Origin: Bryoerythrophyllum caledonicum
Taxonomy: Eukaryota > Streptophyta > Bryopsida > Pottiales > Pottiaceae
Direction: 5' to 3'
Length of the DNA: 64,000 nucleotides
Assembly (NCBI GenBank): GCA_963971425.1
Contig: OZ020519.1
Location: 9,502,028 to 9,566,027 of the forward strand
Under the pieces are notes generated by a model that saw only the letters and a list, made by a program, of their open reading frames with translations, did no database searches and was not told the origin of the DNA. The translations under genes and the position numbers were made by a program. Numbering within the stretch: position 1 is the stretch's first letter; each line of letters starts with the position of its first letter. Positions 38,759 through 50,335 of the stretch are shown piece by piece.

Positions 38759-41700
38759 CACTAAAAGTTTCATTTAGTGTAATGGCACGAATAGTGTACT
38801 TACCTTAGTACACTATTTGTAAATAAGTGGACAATTAGTGTAAGCCTCACATGCCGTTAATAATACTTGCAATCAACCACCTACCCTAGTGCACTATTTG
38901 CAAACAAGTTGCAAATAGTCCCCAATCAACCACCTACCGTAGTACACTATTTGTAAAAAATAAGACAATTAGACCCCAATCAACCGCCTACCGGCCGTCA
39001 CGCATTAATCACCTTTGTAGTCTTTTCAAACCTATGTCTTCCCAACTCTGCCCATTCCCATTCTTGCTCGTACTATTTAATACAAATCTATCAGCGGAGC
39101 TTGCACTCCTTTCCGTGTATTCAGTCACACTCTAAGTATATTCAGTCACAGTCTCACTCCTTGCCGTGACTTAGTGACTTCAGTTCTTGCAGTCTAAGTC
39201 TCTGTCTCTGATTGACAGTCCCACTCTCGCAGTCACTAGAATTTGCAGTCTCGGGCCCTGTTCCACCCCTGTTGCAAACTCTCTCGCAGTCACTGTGTGG
39301 AATTTGCAGTCTCAGTCTCAGTCTCAAATTTCGCACTTCCTAATCGCTGGACGGGGGGGGGCTTATACTCCGAGATTGAGGGGAGGGCAACGCATCGCGC
39401 CAATCAATATGGGACCCGCTCCAGCTGCCACGTGATGAGAGCAGCCTCCAGCTCCGCTCCTGAAGCCAACACCACACCACCACCTCCTACCGTCCCCTAC
39501 AGGTACGTATATCATCCACAGATTTCATCCCTGTTGCAAAGTTGAGTAGGAATCCTAAACGTAATTACCAAAAATCATCCATGCAGATCGAGCCCGTCCC
39601 CTCCGACCGTCGCCCGCGAGCTATCCAACAAGTTGCCACCATTCGTACACGACGCATTGTAGTCGCTTGGATGGTCGAGGATGAGACCGTCAACGGCATA
39701 TGCGGCCTATTCAAGCGCACGATCCAGGCCTTTCCTGAACACTTCCGAGCGCAGCAAGCCTCAAATATCGTAAGGGCAAGTCGTTGGTGGGCCCTCCGAG
39801 ACACTGTTTCGCCATCTGAAGCCACTGTATCAGCCATCACAGTAACTGGCAGCACCACCGGCATTATGAAGCGAGTCCACACCAAAGCAGCAAGCGGCCG
39901 GGGACCAAAGCGATCAGAGTGGGTTCATTATCTTTACCCAAGGCTGCTTCAGGCGTTTGAAGTTTACTAGAGATCGGGGGTAAAATTTTCACCTTCCCTT
40001 CTCATTGAACTCACTCTCACCATACTATTAGCTATAGACTCCCCCTATCACGCAGAATCTAGGGACCCTAAGGATAACAAACTCCTCACTGAAAAAATAA
40101 CGTATTCATGGATCCGACATTTTATGGATGCTACTAACATTGTCTTATTACCGCAACGAGGCCGATTAACTTGTAGTCCAGAAAAAGAAAATCAGATTGA
40201 AAGAAACACCGCATACCATTTAGGAGTGTTACAACGGGGTTTCCAATCCGGTGATTTTGATGAAAATCTTATGGAGAATCTAGATGAGACTCATTTCACC
40301 ATTAACATGGATAATGGGAGGACTTTGGGTTTTAGGGGGGATATTGCGGTAAGATACACCGATGTAGTTGCGGGGGGGGAATCTATAACTATGGTGGTCA
40401 GAATTTTGGGAGGTCGTAGAAGTATGATAGAAGCTCTAATGATGATTTTTACTAATGGCGATAGTAATTATCCTATCCGGGGATTAGAAGATTCAATCCC
40501 CGGAGTATCTTACCGTACAAGCCCAAAGGGTTGGATGGACCAATCCCTCTTTCCTCAATATTTGAGGAACCACGTGCATATCAAATTGATATTCACAACC
40601 GTACAAAGTTGGTATGGGTTGATAATTGTTCGGGGCATAATATCACCCCTAGATTAGCGGCCGTATTAGCTCAAAAAAGAACCATATTAAAATATTTACC
40701 CCCATGTGCCACTCACCTTTGTCAACCGGCGGATACATTTGTCATTTCAAAAATCAAGGACGCTTGGACTAAACGGTGGGAGACAAAGAAATTGGAGCTT
40801 ATTTTAAATAATGCTTGGCAAAATAACCCGCGTGCCGATGGTCAATGGTCCGGAAAATTAACAAATCCCGGTAAACGGTTTTTTCTTCAATTAGCGACAG
40901 ATGCGGTTGAAGATGTTAACCGGGAAATTGATTGTGATTACATATCTTATGCTCGCAAATCTATGATAAGATGTGGATTAGCATTAGGGTTAGATGGTAT
41001 GTGGAATATTAGTCAATTATTTCCACAACTTCAAGAAATTATTACAACACACCGTCCATACTTTGAAGGACTAGAAGTGCCAAATTTGCGTACGGCAAAT
41101 TAATGTATGCTTCTAATTCATTCTTATAATAAAGTTACAAATTTCTCTTCCCACCATGTTTTAATTATTTCTTTTTCCATTCTTGTATTACAAATGTTTC
41201 TTTACTTATTAAGTTGCAAATTCATATCCCTAACAAAGCTCAATATTTTTTTTTCCATTTTTCATATCCAATAATTTATTTCTCCAAAACTGTACATTTT
41301 CTAAACTTTTCTTTTCCAAAACCTTACTTTTGAACATTTTAAGTTTTTAAAACTTTATTCGGCTACAAGTTTGTTTTTTCCGAAATTAAGTTTTTTAAAA
41401 ATTTACTTTTTTGAACTTCTTACTTTTTATTATTGCTTACTTTTTCAAATCGCTTACTTTTGTATATCTTTACTTTTTCAAAAGTTTCATTTCTTTAATA
41501 CGTCTTTTTTAATTGTTCCCCTATTTTAATGTTCGTTCTTCGCATCTTCCCTTTCTCAAATGTGTCATTTTTTTTTAGTTGCCAATTCACATTCTATTTT
41601 CAAATGTTTCCTTCTTTTAAAGTTCTCAATTCAAATTCCTTTCTAATCTGAATTCTCATTCTTCCAAATCTCTAAGTTCTCATTTTTCTTGCACATGTTT

Positions 41701-42057
41701 CTTTTATTTGTTGCAATATGAGTTTCTTGCAAATGTTAATTTTCTTAATTCATCTTTCTTCCATTTCTGTGTTCTTTTTTTTCTAAATAAAATCTCTGAA
41801 ATTGTTGTTTTTCCTAAATCTACTCATCCACATTCCCACTTTCGAGACATCATAAATGTACACATTATTCTCTTCTACTTTCGATACGCTAAACGCGCAC
41901 GAGTAAAAAAGCTAATATTCCAATCTTTACAAAAGTTCACAAATAGTGTAGTAATTCACATTTAGTGTACTATTTTGTCACTACACTAATTGCGTATTTG
42001 ACAATTAGTGTAAGGGTTCGTATTTAGTGTCCACTACACTAAATGAAACTTTTAGTG
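38759..42057 (+). mobile_element. Pogo-like Tc1/mariner DNA transposon
   Basis: 3,299 bp between TA dinucleotides (38757-38758 and 42058-42059), the TA target duplication of Tc1/mariner elements. The first and last 27 bp are inverted copies with one mismatch; they begin CACTAAAAG and contain TTTAGTG, so each end is itself nearly palindromic. Subterminal TAGTGTA motifs are frequent. The transposase reading frame lies at 39542-41103. The rest is a CAGTC-rich 5' region (39100-39300) and a T-rich 3' region (41105-41930) without genes. Removing it restores the LINE C sequence. Confidence 0.85.
39542..41103 (+). pseudogene. Pogo-like DDE/DDD transposase
   Basis: The N-terminal region (39542-39967) carries a likely DNA-binding part (TRRIVVAWMVEDETVNGICG; KRVHTKAASGRGPKRSEWVH). 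One in-frame TAG interrupts it near 39968. The catalytic core follows in the same frame: ENLDETHFTINMDNG (first Asp), then a frame change near 40550, VWVDNCSGHN (second Asp) and CQPADTFVISKIKDAW (third Asp, DDD as in pogo). The C-terminus ends at 41103. With one stop and one frameshift it is not functional as it stands, but the damage is light. Cut-and-paste transposition would be its role. The start codon is not certain. Confidence 0.8.
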
Positions 42058-42972
42058 TACCAACAACAACACCTCCCCGAGAACTACGCTCCTACAAACC
42101 CACCTCGCGAATCCGACACTACCCTCCCACCCCCGGCCACCAACACACATCCCCAAAAATTCCACTTTATATCCCATTGATAGACAAAGATATCAACAAC
42201 ATACAAAACACATACACTAGATATCTCTGCCAATGGCAACTCAACAACAATACATTTAACAAGTGGCTCTCTCAAAGAAACCTTTTTCCACAGCACGACC
42301 ACAATACCTCCACCCACAACATCGGAAAAATAAAAGAATACTATTAAAGGGTCCAAAATAAATTCTACTCTGAAATCATTCAAACCCACCACCTACAAGA
42401 ACAACCCCAAGACACAAGATCCGTAACCCCACCAATAAATATCCCACTCCTAAGCATCTATACAACGGAATGTAACCCTGAAAATGATATCCTCACAACC
42501 TCAAACACAATCAAAATAGACAACAACCTAGGGCATCTATATGAAGAAAATGGCCGACACTTACAAACCATTTCCATTACTAGACTCCAATGGCTATGGA
42601 ACCAATACAATATAAAAATACAAACATCCACGAACGTTGAACCAATAACCCAATCATTCAAAACCAAACTAATCTAGTTATACCAAAGATACAAATATCG
42701 TATTCCAAAAAACAATCCCCTCAAAAATGCACAATACACAATATCCACCCCCATCCTAGACCCACTAATATCATCCTTTAACATAGAACAATCCTACTTC
42801 TCCTCCCTTCTCACATGCTCCACCAAACTACTAAAATTCTACTCCCCATTTGAAAGAAATAAAGTATTCGGCTCCCTGGGGAAAGCCTTTGACCACAAAT
42901 GGATTGGTAATGGTATAGCACACTGCCACTACGAAGGCGAAACACAACAAGCTCTACACTGGGCACGCCCTG
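42058..42972 (+). pseudogene. LINE ORF2 of copy C: region between RT and RNase H
   Basis: Matches copy B 31204-32123: CQWQLNNNTFNKWLSQRNLFPQ-type text, NGRHLQT, RLQWLWNQYN and IEQSYFSS. Stops occur at 42346 and near 42676. Ends at the CCCTG target site of the 8.7-kb element. Confidence 0.8.
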
Positions 42973-43195
42973 TGTCGTATTCACATCTTAACACAAAGAT
43001 ACCCTAAGGTATTCGTTCCCACAGAGAATCACCGAGAACTACAATGACTAACAACAATCCTAAAGCTATACAATACTAAACATACCACAATAGATACATA
43101 ATAAGAAAGAAAAGAAAGGTTAGACCATACGGTTTAGTCTTATCTACAACCACCCTTCCCCTTTACGGTAAGGGAAGGGCTTTCCTCCTTGGGCG

Positions 43196-43292
43196 GAAAC
43201 CTACGGCGGAAACCCACGGCGGAAACCCACGGCGGACACCCACGACGGACACCCACAGCGGATATCCACGGCGGAAACCCATGGCGGATACC
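43196..43292 (+). repeat. Short tandem array, CCACGGCGGAAAC-type unit
   Basis: About eight head-to-tail units of ~12 bp (CCCACGGCGGAAAC, CCCACGACGGACA, CCACAGCGGATAT). Confidence 0.8.
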
Positions 43293-43657
43293 TACTTAGT
43301 CCTTGTGGAGGATCAACTATACATCCATGTACACTATGGACATCCGGAGATCATAAGCATCCGAAAGGGGGGGGTATATCACCATGGACGATTGCTCTCT
43401 GGACTCGTAGAGATTTTGGGATGTGACACAAGTAACAACTCTCCTTCCTTCCTCCTTTTCTGTCAACTTCTACTTCTAACTTGGGATGGTTGTGGTTTTA
43501 CTGAATTTTCCCCGATATGAGGGGGTTAGGCCCTTGACCTCTAGGACTAAGGTAGTTCTCGTGGCGGCCACGTAGTTTTACCTACCTACCATCTGAATTA
43601 GTAGTCCTTCCTTTACCTCGAAATAGCTAAACGAGCTTTATCTAGGGGGGTCCACAT

Positions 43658-43915
43658 AGACATCCGCACAAGGGACCATAGACTCTACTCATTTCCTTCA
43701 GAGGAGGACATCCTTCCTTCCTCACCTCCAATAGACATCCGCACAAAGGGGGGTTAGTTAGCTTTCTGTCCTTCTCTCCGGGTTATCCGAGCCATTAGAG
43801 TAGGTCCTAGTTATATCCGCATAGACATCCGCACAAGGGATCTAACCAGGTCCTATTCAGTCCTTAACACATGGTTTTTGGTTCAATCCTTACCAATAGA
43901 CATCCGCACAAAGGA
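43658..43915 (+). repeat. Interspersed motif TAGACATCCGCACAA, four copies
   Basis: The same 15-mer with a following AGG or GGG occurs at about 43658, 43728, 43822 and 43898, 70-95 bp apart. The sequence between the copies is not repeated. Confidence 0.75.
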
Positions 43916-44655
43916 GAAGACTAAAACTAGACTTAATGTTTTAAGCTAAGTTAATGCTCCTTACGACTCAACCATCCGACCAAAGGTTAGTGTAGCAGGA
44001 ATCTAACTACGCCCTCACAATCGGCTACATCCGCCACCGATAGGTCACACAGGGCGTACCAAGACTCCTCCCTGACCGGTCACTCCCCTCTTGTCCTTCC
44101 CTAAACACTTACAATCTCACATGTTATTCCCATCCACCCGGACTAACTATTCTTGATGGAACAAGGAAACAATTGCACGAGTCAGAGTTAGAGTCTCGTC
44201 CGACTAACTCCCTAGTCATCTCACATGTTATTCCCATCCACACAACTAACTCTACTTGATAGAACAAGGAAACGACAACTTCGGCGGTTAGTACAGACTT
44301 GAGGAGTGGACTACTTGAAATGGCACTCACAATCATGTATGCAATCCGAGCTCTCCAACCGTGGAAGGTTTTCTGAGAGCGTAAGTTTAGAATTAAAATT
44401 GAAAGCAAATACACACAACAAGCAGTGAAGAGAGGTGCCAAGAGGCTCCCCACTTATACTGCAACAACCACATACTAACGTCCAAAGCAAGAGATGCCAT
44501 CTAACTAAACATGGTGGCATTAACTACCGTTGACGGCGCAGCTGTCAACCCACCAACTCAACGCCAAGTCAAAAGGCATCTAAACACAACTACCAAGGCA
44601 AATCAAGTCAAACTCCAAAGTCAAACCAGGGCCTAGTCCGCGAATGAACAATGAC

Positions 44656-46681
44656 CTATAAACTAAGATATTGACCGTACTGCCCGGTCGACTCCTCAAG
44701 TCTTCTCTTCTCTTCCTTCCTCTTCCGCTTCTTGGCACTCCGGCTCGAGGTCGACTTCGATGCGGCCTTCGCAAGAGTTTCCAAGGGAAATAGCAATTCA
44801 GCGGACAACGAGGAAGCCGGTCCGGACACGGATGCACAAGGGAGGGTCTCCCTCGAGGTCAAGGAAGCTTCCGGGCCACCCAGAGTGAGTAATACGGAAG
44901 TAGTGCTCGGGTGGAGCTCGGTTCGGGTCGGGAAGGCGGGTACCGGGCTTGGAGTCGTGGTGAAGACCTTCTCCGCAGCAATGGGTCTGGACTTGTCCTT
45001 CGTGGATACCGGAAGGTGCAAGTAAGTGGAGCTCTCACTCGTGGACCTCCCCGGGTGAGATACACTCGGCAGAGGCGCCACGATTGGCGTGTCGCGAACG
45101 GGGTCTCCCAGAGGGAGAGTGTGGGGACCAACCCTGGATGAAGGCTCCCCGGTGACACCCGTGTCCTTCTTCCAACCGCTCTGTGCCTGAGTGGTGATCT
45201 CCGAAGGGGAAGGGCATGCAGCAACTCTTATCAGTGGAGCTCGTGGTGGAAGGTCTGGGCTATCCAGATCAACCACTTCCTTCGTCCTCTCTTGGCCATC
45301 TAAACCTTGCCCACATGAGTCCGTATCTGACCCCGAATCTGCATCCTTGCCTTAACTATCAAGATCCTCCCCAACCTTGGGGAGGATGTGGATGAGGTTG
45401 TCCACCAACACCCCCATGTTAGCATAAGCCTCCTCCAACTTAACGGTTTGCTCCACCATAAAAGCAATCACCCGTTTGCTGGAGATATGGCCATCTCTCT
45501 CCAACTTGGCATCGAACATCTTGGCCTTGGCAACCGCATCCGCTGGGAAGTGTAATGCGTCCTCCACCTGTTGTAATGTTGCCGCCGAGGCATTGGCTTG
45601 CAGGAGAGCCTCCATGCATGTCCCCTTTGCCTCCAACGCCCTACTCTTCATCTTCGTCACGTCCAAGGTGAGCCGGTGTACCTTCTGCTCCGTGAGGCGA
45701 AGGTCCCCCCGCCCCTCCAACTCTCTCCTTGACCGCAACAATCAATCCCTCCCGTGGAGGGTTGCCCACCAAACCACTAACGTGCCCCAAAGTCCTATCT
45801 ACGTCATCCACATATACTCGAGGGGCCTCGATCAATTCAGAGGTTGGGTAAGTCTTACCTCCGAGTTGTGCTAGTCCAGTGGCTGCAGCACGGATGGCTG
45901 CACGGGTCCTGGTGGCAGGAACTCCTCCTTGTCTCTGCCTTTGGCGCTTGGGCGACGGTAATGCCTCCTCCTCCAACTGCGATGCACTGCTACCTCCTTC
46001 AGATCCTGGCTCGGACTCCGACTCGGTCCCCTCGAACTTCTTCAACATGAGCTGGGTCCCATACGTGATGTCCTCCTCAGGAGTGGTCTCCTTGAAGTGG
46101 TGGTAGAGATGGATCAAGAAAGGACAGAGGGGGGATTGCTTGGCATTGTTGATGCCCTTCACCAACCTGAGCACTACCTCTCTGACGATGATGGCCCAAT
46201 TCACCATCCTCTCTCCCAAAAAGGAACCATATACGGTGTTGGCAAGCGTGACCGTGATTCGGGAGGCCTTCTCGGGGTGCAGGATCGGCACGAGGAAGGC
46301 AGAGACCCGTTTAGCCCGCGGGTCAGAGCAATCCTGTAATGAGTAGCCGTTCTTGGCATCCTTGGTGCTGAAACATCCCTTGGCGTACTCCTCCTTCCTC
46401 AAATTGGTCCATCCTCCTCCTTGTCGTGGGAACTCATATATCTCTTGCCACCTACCCATGGTCCACCTATCGGGACAAGCACGGATGTTGTCCCCTTCCG
46501 GTTGAGGTAGTGGGTTCCTCCGCATCTCCTCTACGGTATAATCAACACAAAAACTCCAACAAAACTCAAGGAGGGGGAGGTAACCCATGCGTAGAAGGTC
46601 CTCCTTAAGCTCTCTGAGCTCAAGGGGATCCTTGGGGATGGACGGACAAATGTCTAGGTGTGAGGAGGGTCCGATCGCCAT
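44656..46681 (-). pseudogene. Element-encoded protein of unknown family (fossil), minus strand
   Basis: Three neighbouring minus-strand coding stretches lie in order. 46681 to about 45740: a globular part with RWQEIYEFPRQGGGW and NWAIIVREVVLRLVKGINNA. 45741-45352: Ala/Leu/Lys-rich, coiled-coil-like. 45276-44656: Pro/Ser/Thr-rich with a basic tail, SAKKRKRKEEKRR. I do not recognise the family; it recalls the plant retrotransposon-associated proteins that replace or accompany gag. It is the only coding signal of the 8.7-kb element and is broken, with about two breaks. Confidence 0.5.
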
Positions 46682-46739
46682 CTTTTGCTATGAGGTGGGG
46701 TGTACTTGGCTCCACCTCGCTCGGGTTTTCCTCTTGTAC

Positions 46740-47935
46740 GAGAGGTCCGTCTCATGGTTCCACCGTCCCCCTAGCGTCTTGCTCTCGACCGCCTGGCGTG
46801 CTGCCTTGCTCTCCGGGAGGTCCGCTTCATCCTTCCGCCTCCATGTTGCAGCGGTGTTCTTCTACAATCCGCCCCCGTGAGTCCGCCTCCGCTCGTGCAC
46901 TCCTCGCTGGGGAAGTCCGCCCTACAGCCAAGGTGCTCCTCGCTGCTTCTGGAAGTCCGCCTCCGCTGGTGCGCCGGGTGAGGTTCGGTCCCACGGGTTT
47001 GCCCTTCCGCCATGTGGCCAAGGTGCCCCTCGTTGTGATGGGAGTCTGCCCCGCCCTGGCTGATGCGTTCTTGCGTTCGTGGAAGTCCGCCTCCGCTGAT
47101 GCGTTCTGCTGCCCAGGTGTCCGTCGTGATTGTGGAAGTCCGCCTTCTTATTGGTGCGCCTCTACGTTCGGGGGAGTTCGTCTCCTCGCTACTGAGCCTC
47201 TGCGTTCGGGGGAGTCCGCCTTGTTGGTGCGCTCCTCGCTGTGGAAGTCCGCCTCGCTCGTGTGTGGGAGTTCGCCTCCGTTGGTGCGCTCCTCGCTGGG
47301 GAAGTCCGCCCTACAACCCAGGTGCTCCTCGCTGCTTGTGGAAGTCCGCCCCCGCTGGTGCGCCCCAACGTTCGTGGGAGTCCGCCTCCGCTTCACTGGT
47401 TTAGGTTCTGCCCCGCTGTGGGATTCCGCCTCCGCCTCACTGTGGGAGTCCACCTCCGCTCCGTCTTCTATTGTTGTGGTCGAGGTGCCGCCTCCAAACC
47501 CACCCCCTTCTCCTTGGTTCGCGGCTGTTGGGATTCCGCTTCCTTATGTAGCTGGAGTTCCTGCTTACGCTCCTTCCAACAGCCGAGTTCTACCCTACCC
47601 CTCGGCACCGGAGTTCCTCATCCTTGCTCGATCCTCGCGGTTCCGCCTCCTTATGCAACTGCGCCCCCCGATGTGTCCCTATGCGCCCGGAGCTCGTCCT
47701 CTTGTCTCGCGGCTCTAGCTCCCTGTGTGGTCTGTCCGGGTATGCTGAGAGTCAGCCCTCTGATGGCTGGGTCGGCCCTACCGCTTGGTGCCTTGCTGTT
47801 GAAACCCACCCCTGTATTACCGGGGTCTGCCCTTCCCTATATAGCTGCGTTTCTAGAGTCTGCCCTTGTGCTCATGGGGTCCGCCTTGGTGGAAGCTGCA
47901 GGGTGCCTTGAGGTCCGCCCTTACGCTCCTGGAGC
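46740..47935 (+). repeat. Degenerate tandem array built on GTCCGCC / TGGTGCGCTCCTCGCTG
   Basis: About 1.2 kb of imperfect units such as GGAAGTCCGCCTCCGCTGG and TGCTCCTCGCTGCTT, with roughly 40-100 bp between repeats of the same text. Long open frames (up to 352 codons, +) are produced by the repeat. A last unit (47875-47935) recurs at 51329-51390, on the far side of the nested block. Confidence 0.75.
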
Positions 47936-48299
47936 CCTGTGGGAGTCTAAAACTCCCACTTGGTCGCCCCTACCAAAAAAATTAGTTAAAATAGGGTTTT
48001 TAGTATTAGTTAATTAGAAAAGTAATTAGTATTGTGTGAAATTAGATTAGATAGCCAATAGAGAAAATAGAGAAATGCTTAAATAGTTAATTAGGTTTAT
48101 AGTGGTGATAAAACCGGGTCTTAAAATCACTAATTTAAGTCCCGGAAAACAATATCAAAAGAGTCCCGGGAGAGATCCCGGGACGTAAGTCTAAAATCAC
48201 CACTTAAATCTAAATTAACTATTTAAGTTTAGGAGGTAGTTAGAAGTAGTCGAGTTCTTCTAGATGCTAATTCTTGTTCGAATTAGTAGTAGTGGTAGA

Positions 48300-48535
48300 G
48301 AAAAGAAAAGAAAAGATAAAAAAAAAAAAGATAAAAGAAAAAGAAAAATATATATATATATATTTCAAAGAAATTTAAAAAATATATATAAATAAATAAA
48401 TAAATAAATATAAAAAAAAATACATACACGGGTATCAACCCGGGTATGAACTAGCCCGGGTACCAACACAGGTATGGGCTGATACCCGGGTGCCCAGGTA
48501 TCACCCGGGCAGCAACCCGGGTAGCTCCAGTAGTC
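48300..48535. repeat. Low-complexity A/T tract followed by a CCCGGGTA cluster
   Basis: 48300-48425 is AAAAG, TA and AAAT simple sequence. 48426-48530 holds about eight spaced CCCGGGTA or CCCGGGC motifs in both orientations (the motif is nearly palindromic). Confidence 0.7.
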
Positions 48536-50127
48536 ATGGTCGACTCTCTCTCTCTCTCCCCGAAATTTGCCTCTCTTCTCCAGAAACTCTTCCCCCCTCC
48601 AGAATTCTTCTCTCTCTCCCACTCCTTCTTTAAAATCTTCCCCCTCCCTCAAATTTTTTCCTCTATCTCCCTATCTAGTTCTCTCTCTCATAGGTTCTCC
48701 GTCTCTCTCTATTTAGTCTTTGTTTGGAGTTGGGGTTTGAAGAAGTAGTTGAAGATGTGCAAAGAAGGAGATGCAACTAGAGTTTCAAGAAGAGGAGGTA
48801 GCGCAAGAGGTTTGAAGAAGAGGTGTGCGGGCTAGGCTTTGGTGGAAGAAGTGCGCGGGCTAGGCTTTGGTGGAAGAGGTGTGCGAGCTAGGGTTTGGTG
48901 GAGATTTTAGGGTTTGCGGAGGTAGAGGAGATTTGTGGCCAAAGCGAGAAGATAAAAGAGACTAAGAAAGGAGATTGCGGGTACAACAACAAGATGATTC
49001 TTACCCATGTTGGGTTTCTTTTGTTTCTGCATAATTCTTATGTATAAGTCTTTTCCTCTCTTGTCTACTAGAGTGACTCCCCGGTAACATCCTCCCCGGT
49101 CTAGAGAAAAAGTACCCCGGGGACTTCATCTAGACCTCATTGTGTTGTTTACATGTGTAGTTGTTGTCCTAGCCTTGTGGCGAGTTGTTATCTAAGATTG
49201 TCTCCCTCCTCCTATCATTTTAGATCTTGCCCACAATTCCTATCTTTTTCCCGTTCTTCCCGATCAACCGGGAAGAACTTCTTTCTAAGTCCTTGTCTCC
49301 AAAGTCCTCTTCTCGTTATCATTGTATGTGACCTTGTGTTGTTAATATGTTGCTAGATGTGTGAGACACCCATATCCACATACTCTAGTAAAGTGTTCCG
49401 GAGTTGTCTACCGGCTGATCGGTAGACTTGTGTTTTCGGGCCGGACCGGAGTTTGTGACAAGTTAATAGGGAGATTGGTGGAAGTACAGGCATTTTGAAG
49501 AATTTGTCCGCCCGGGACTACATGGCTCTCTGGTGAGTCGGGTGGATTTCCCATCCTCCAAGGAGTGGGACTTGAAGGTCTATGAGAGAAAAAGAAGCCT
49601 CCCGGTAGCTTCTACCGAGAAGGAACATGTAGACCTCCCTTCCTCAACCCCGGAGTCCTTGGTGGAGTCCTCTGCGGCTATACTAATCGAGCTAAAAGAG
49701 ACTCCGCATGTATCTATAGATACACCCGACCTTCCGGTGGATACCGCCAATCCACCGGTAGACCTCCCGGTTGAGACATCCGGCCTCCCGGGGGATTCTC
49801 TTGACCATGTTGGTACTTCCAGACGTAGTGACAATCCCTATATGTCTCAATCGGAAGAGTCTTCCGGTTGAGTCTTCGTTATATGTTATGTGTTTGGTTT
49901 ACCTCACCGGTTGGTGAGATGCTGTTTTAAGTTGCTAGAATTACACACTAGGGTGAGAGTAGTGATGTCGATGGGGCCCCATTGCGCACCCGGTCACTAC
50001 CACTCGAGGGATTTCTCCGGCTACTTATTTTTGTTAGGAAAAGGTTCACCAATCCCGGGACCGCCGGACCGGCAGTCTTCCAGTTTACCGGTCTATCGGT
50101 AATCCGCCGGTGACTAGGCTACCATTG

Positions 50128-50335
50128 ATTTTAGGATCTAGATGCCGTTTTATCTTTTAATGGAGCTACTTTTAGAGGGTAGCTATTGACTTTAGTGCAC
50201 CTCCTAGATGCCGTTTCGTCCTTTCGCGGTCTAGTTTTGAAGCATAGCTATTGACTTTAGTGCACTCTTTAGATGTCATTTCCACCTTTTGGGGATCTAG
50301 TTTTGAAGGGTAGCTAGTGGCCTTTGTGTACTTAA
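50128..50335 (+). repeat. Three imperfect ~75-bp tandem units
   Basis: Each unit reads CTAGATGCCGTTT...ATCTAGTTTTGAAG.GTAGCTATTGACTTTAGTGCA with small changes; the starts are near 50138, 50206 and 50270. Confidence 0.75.

Noticed and set aside
38759-42057. CACTA (EnSpm) transposon, from the CACTA ends
   Set aside because: The target duplication is TA, not 3 bp, and the transposase core is pogo-like DDD.
46660-48017. Long + strand frames (352 and 258 codons) as proteins
   Set aside because: They run through the degenerate GTCCGCC array, several frames are open at once, and no domain is visible.
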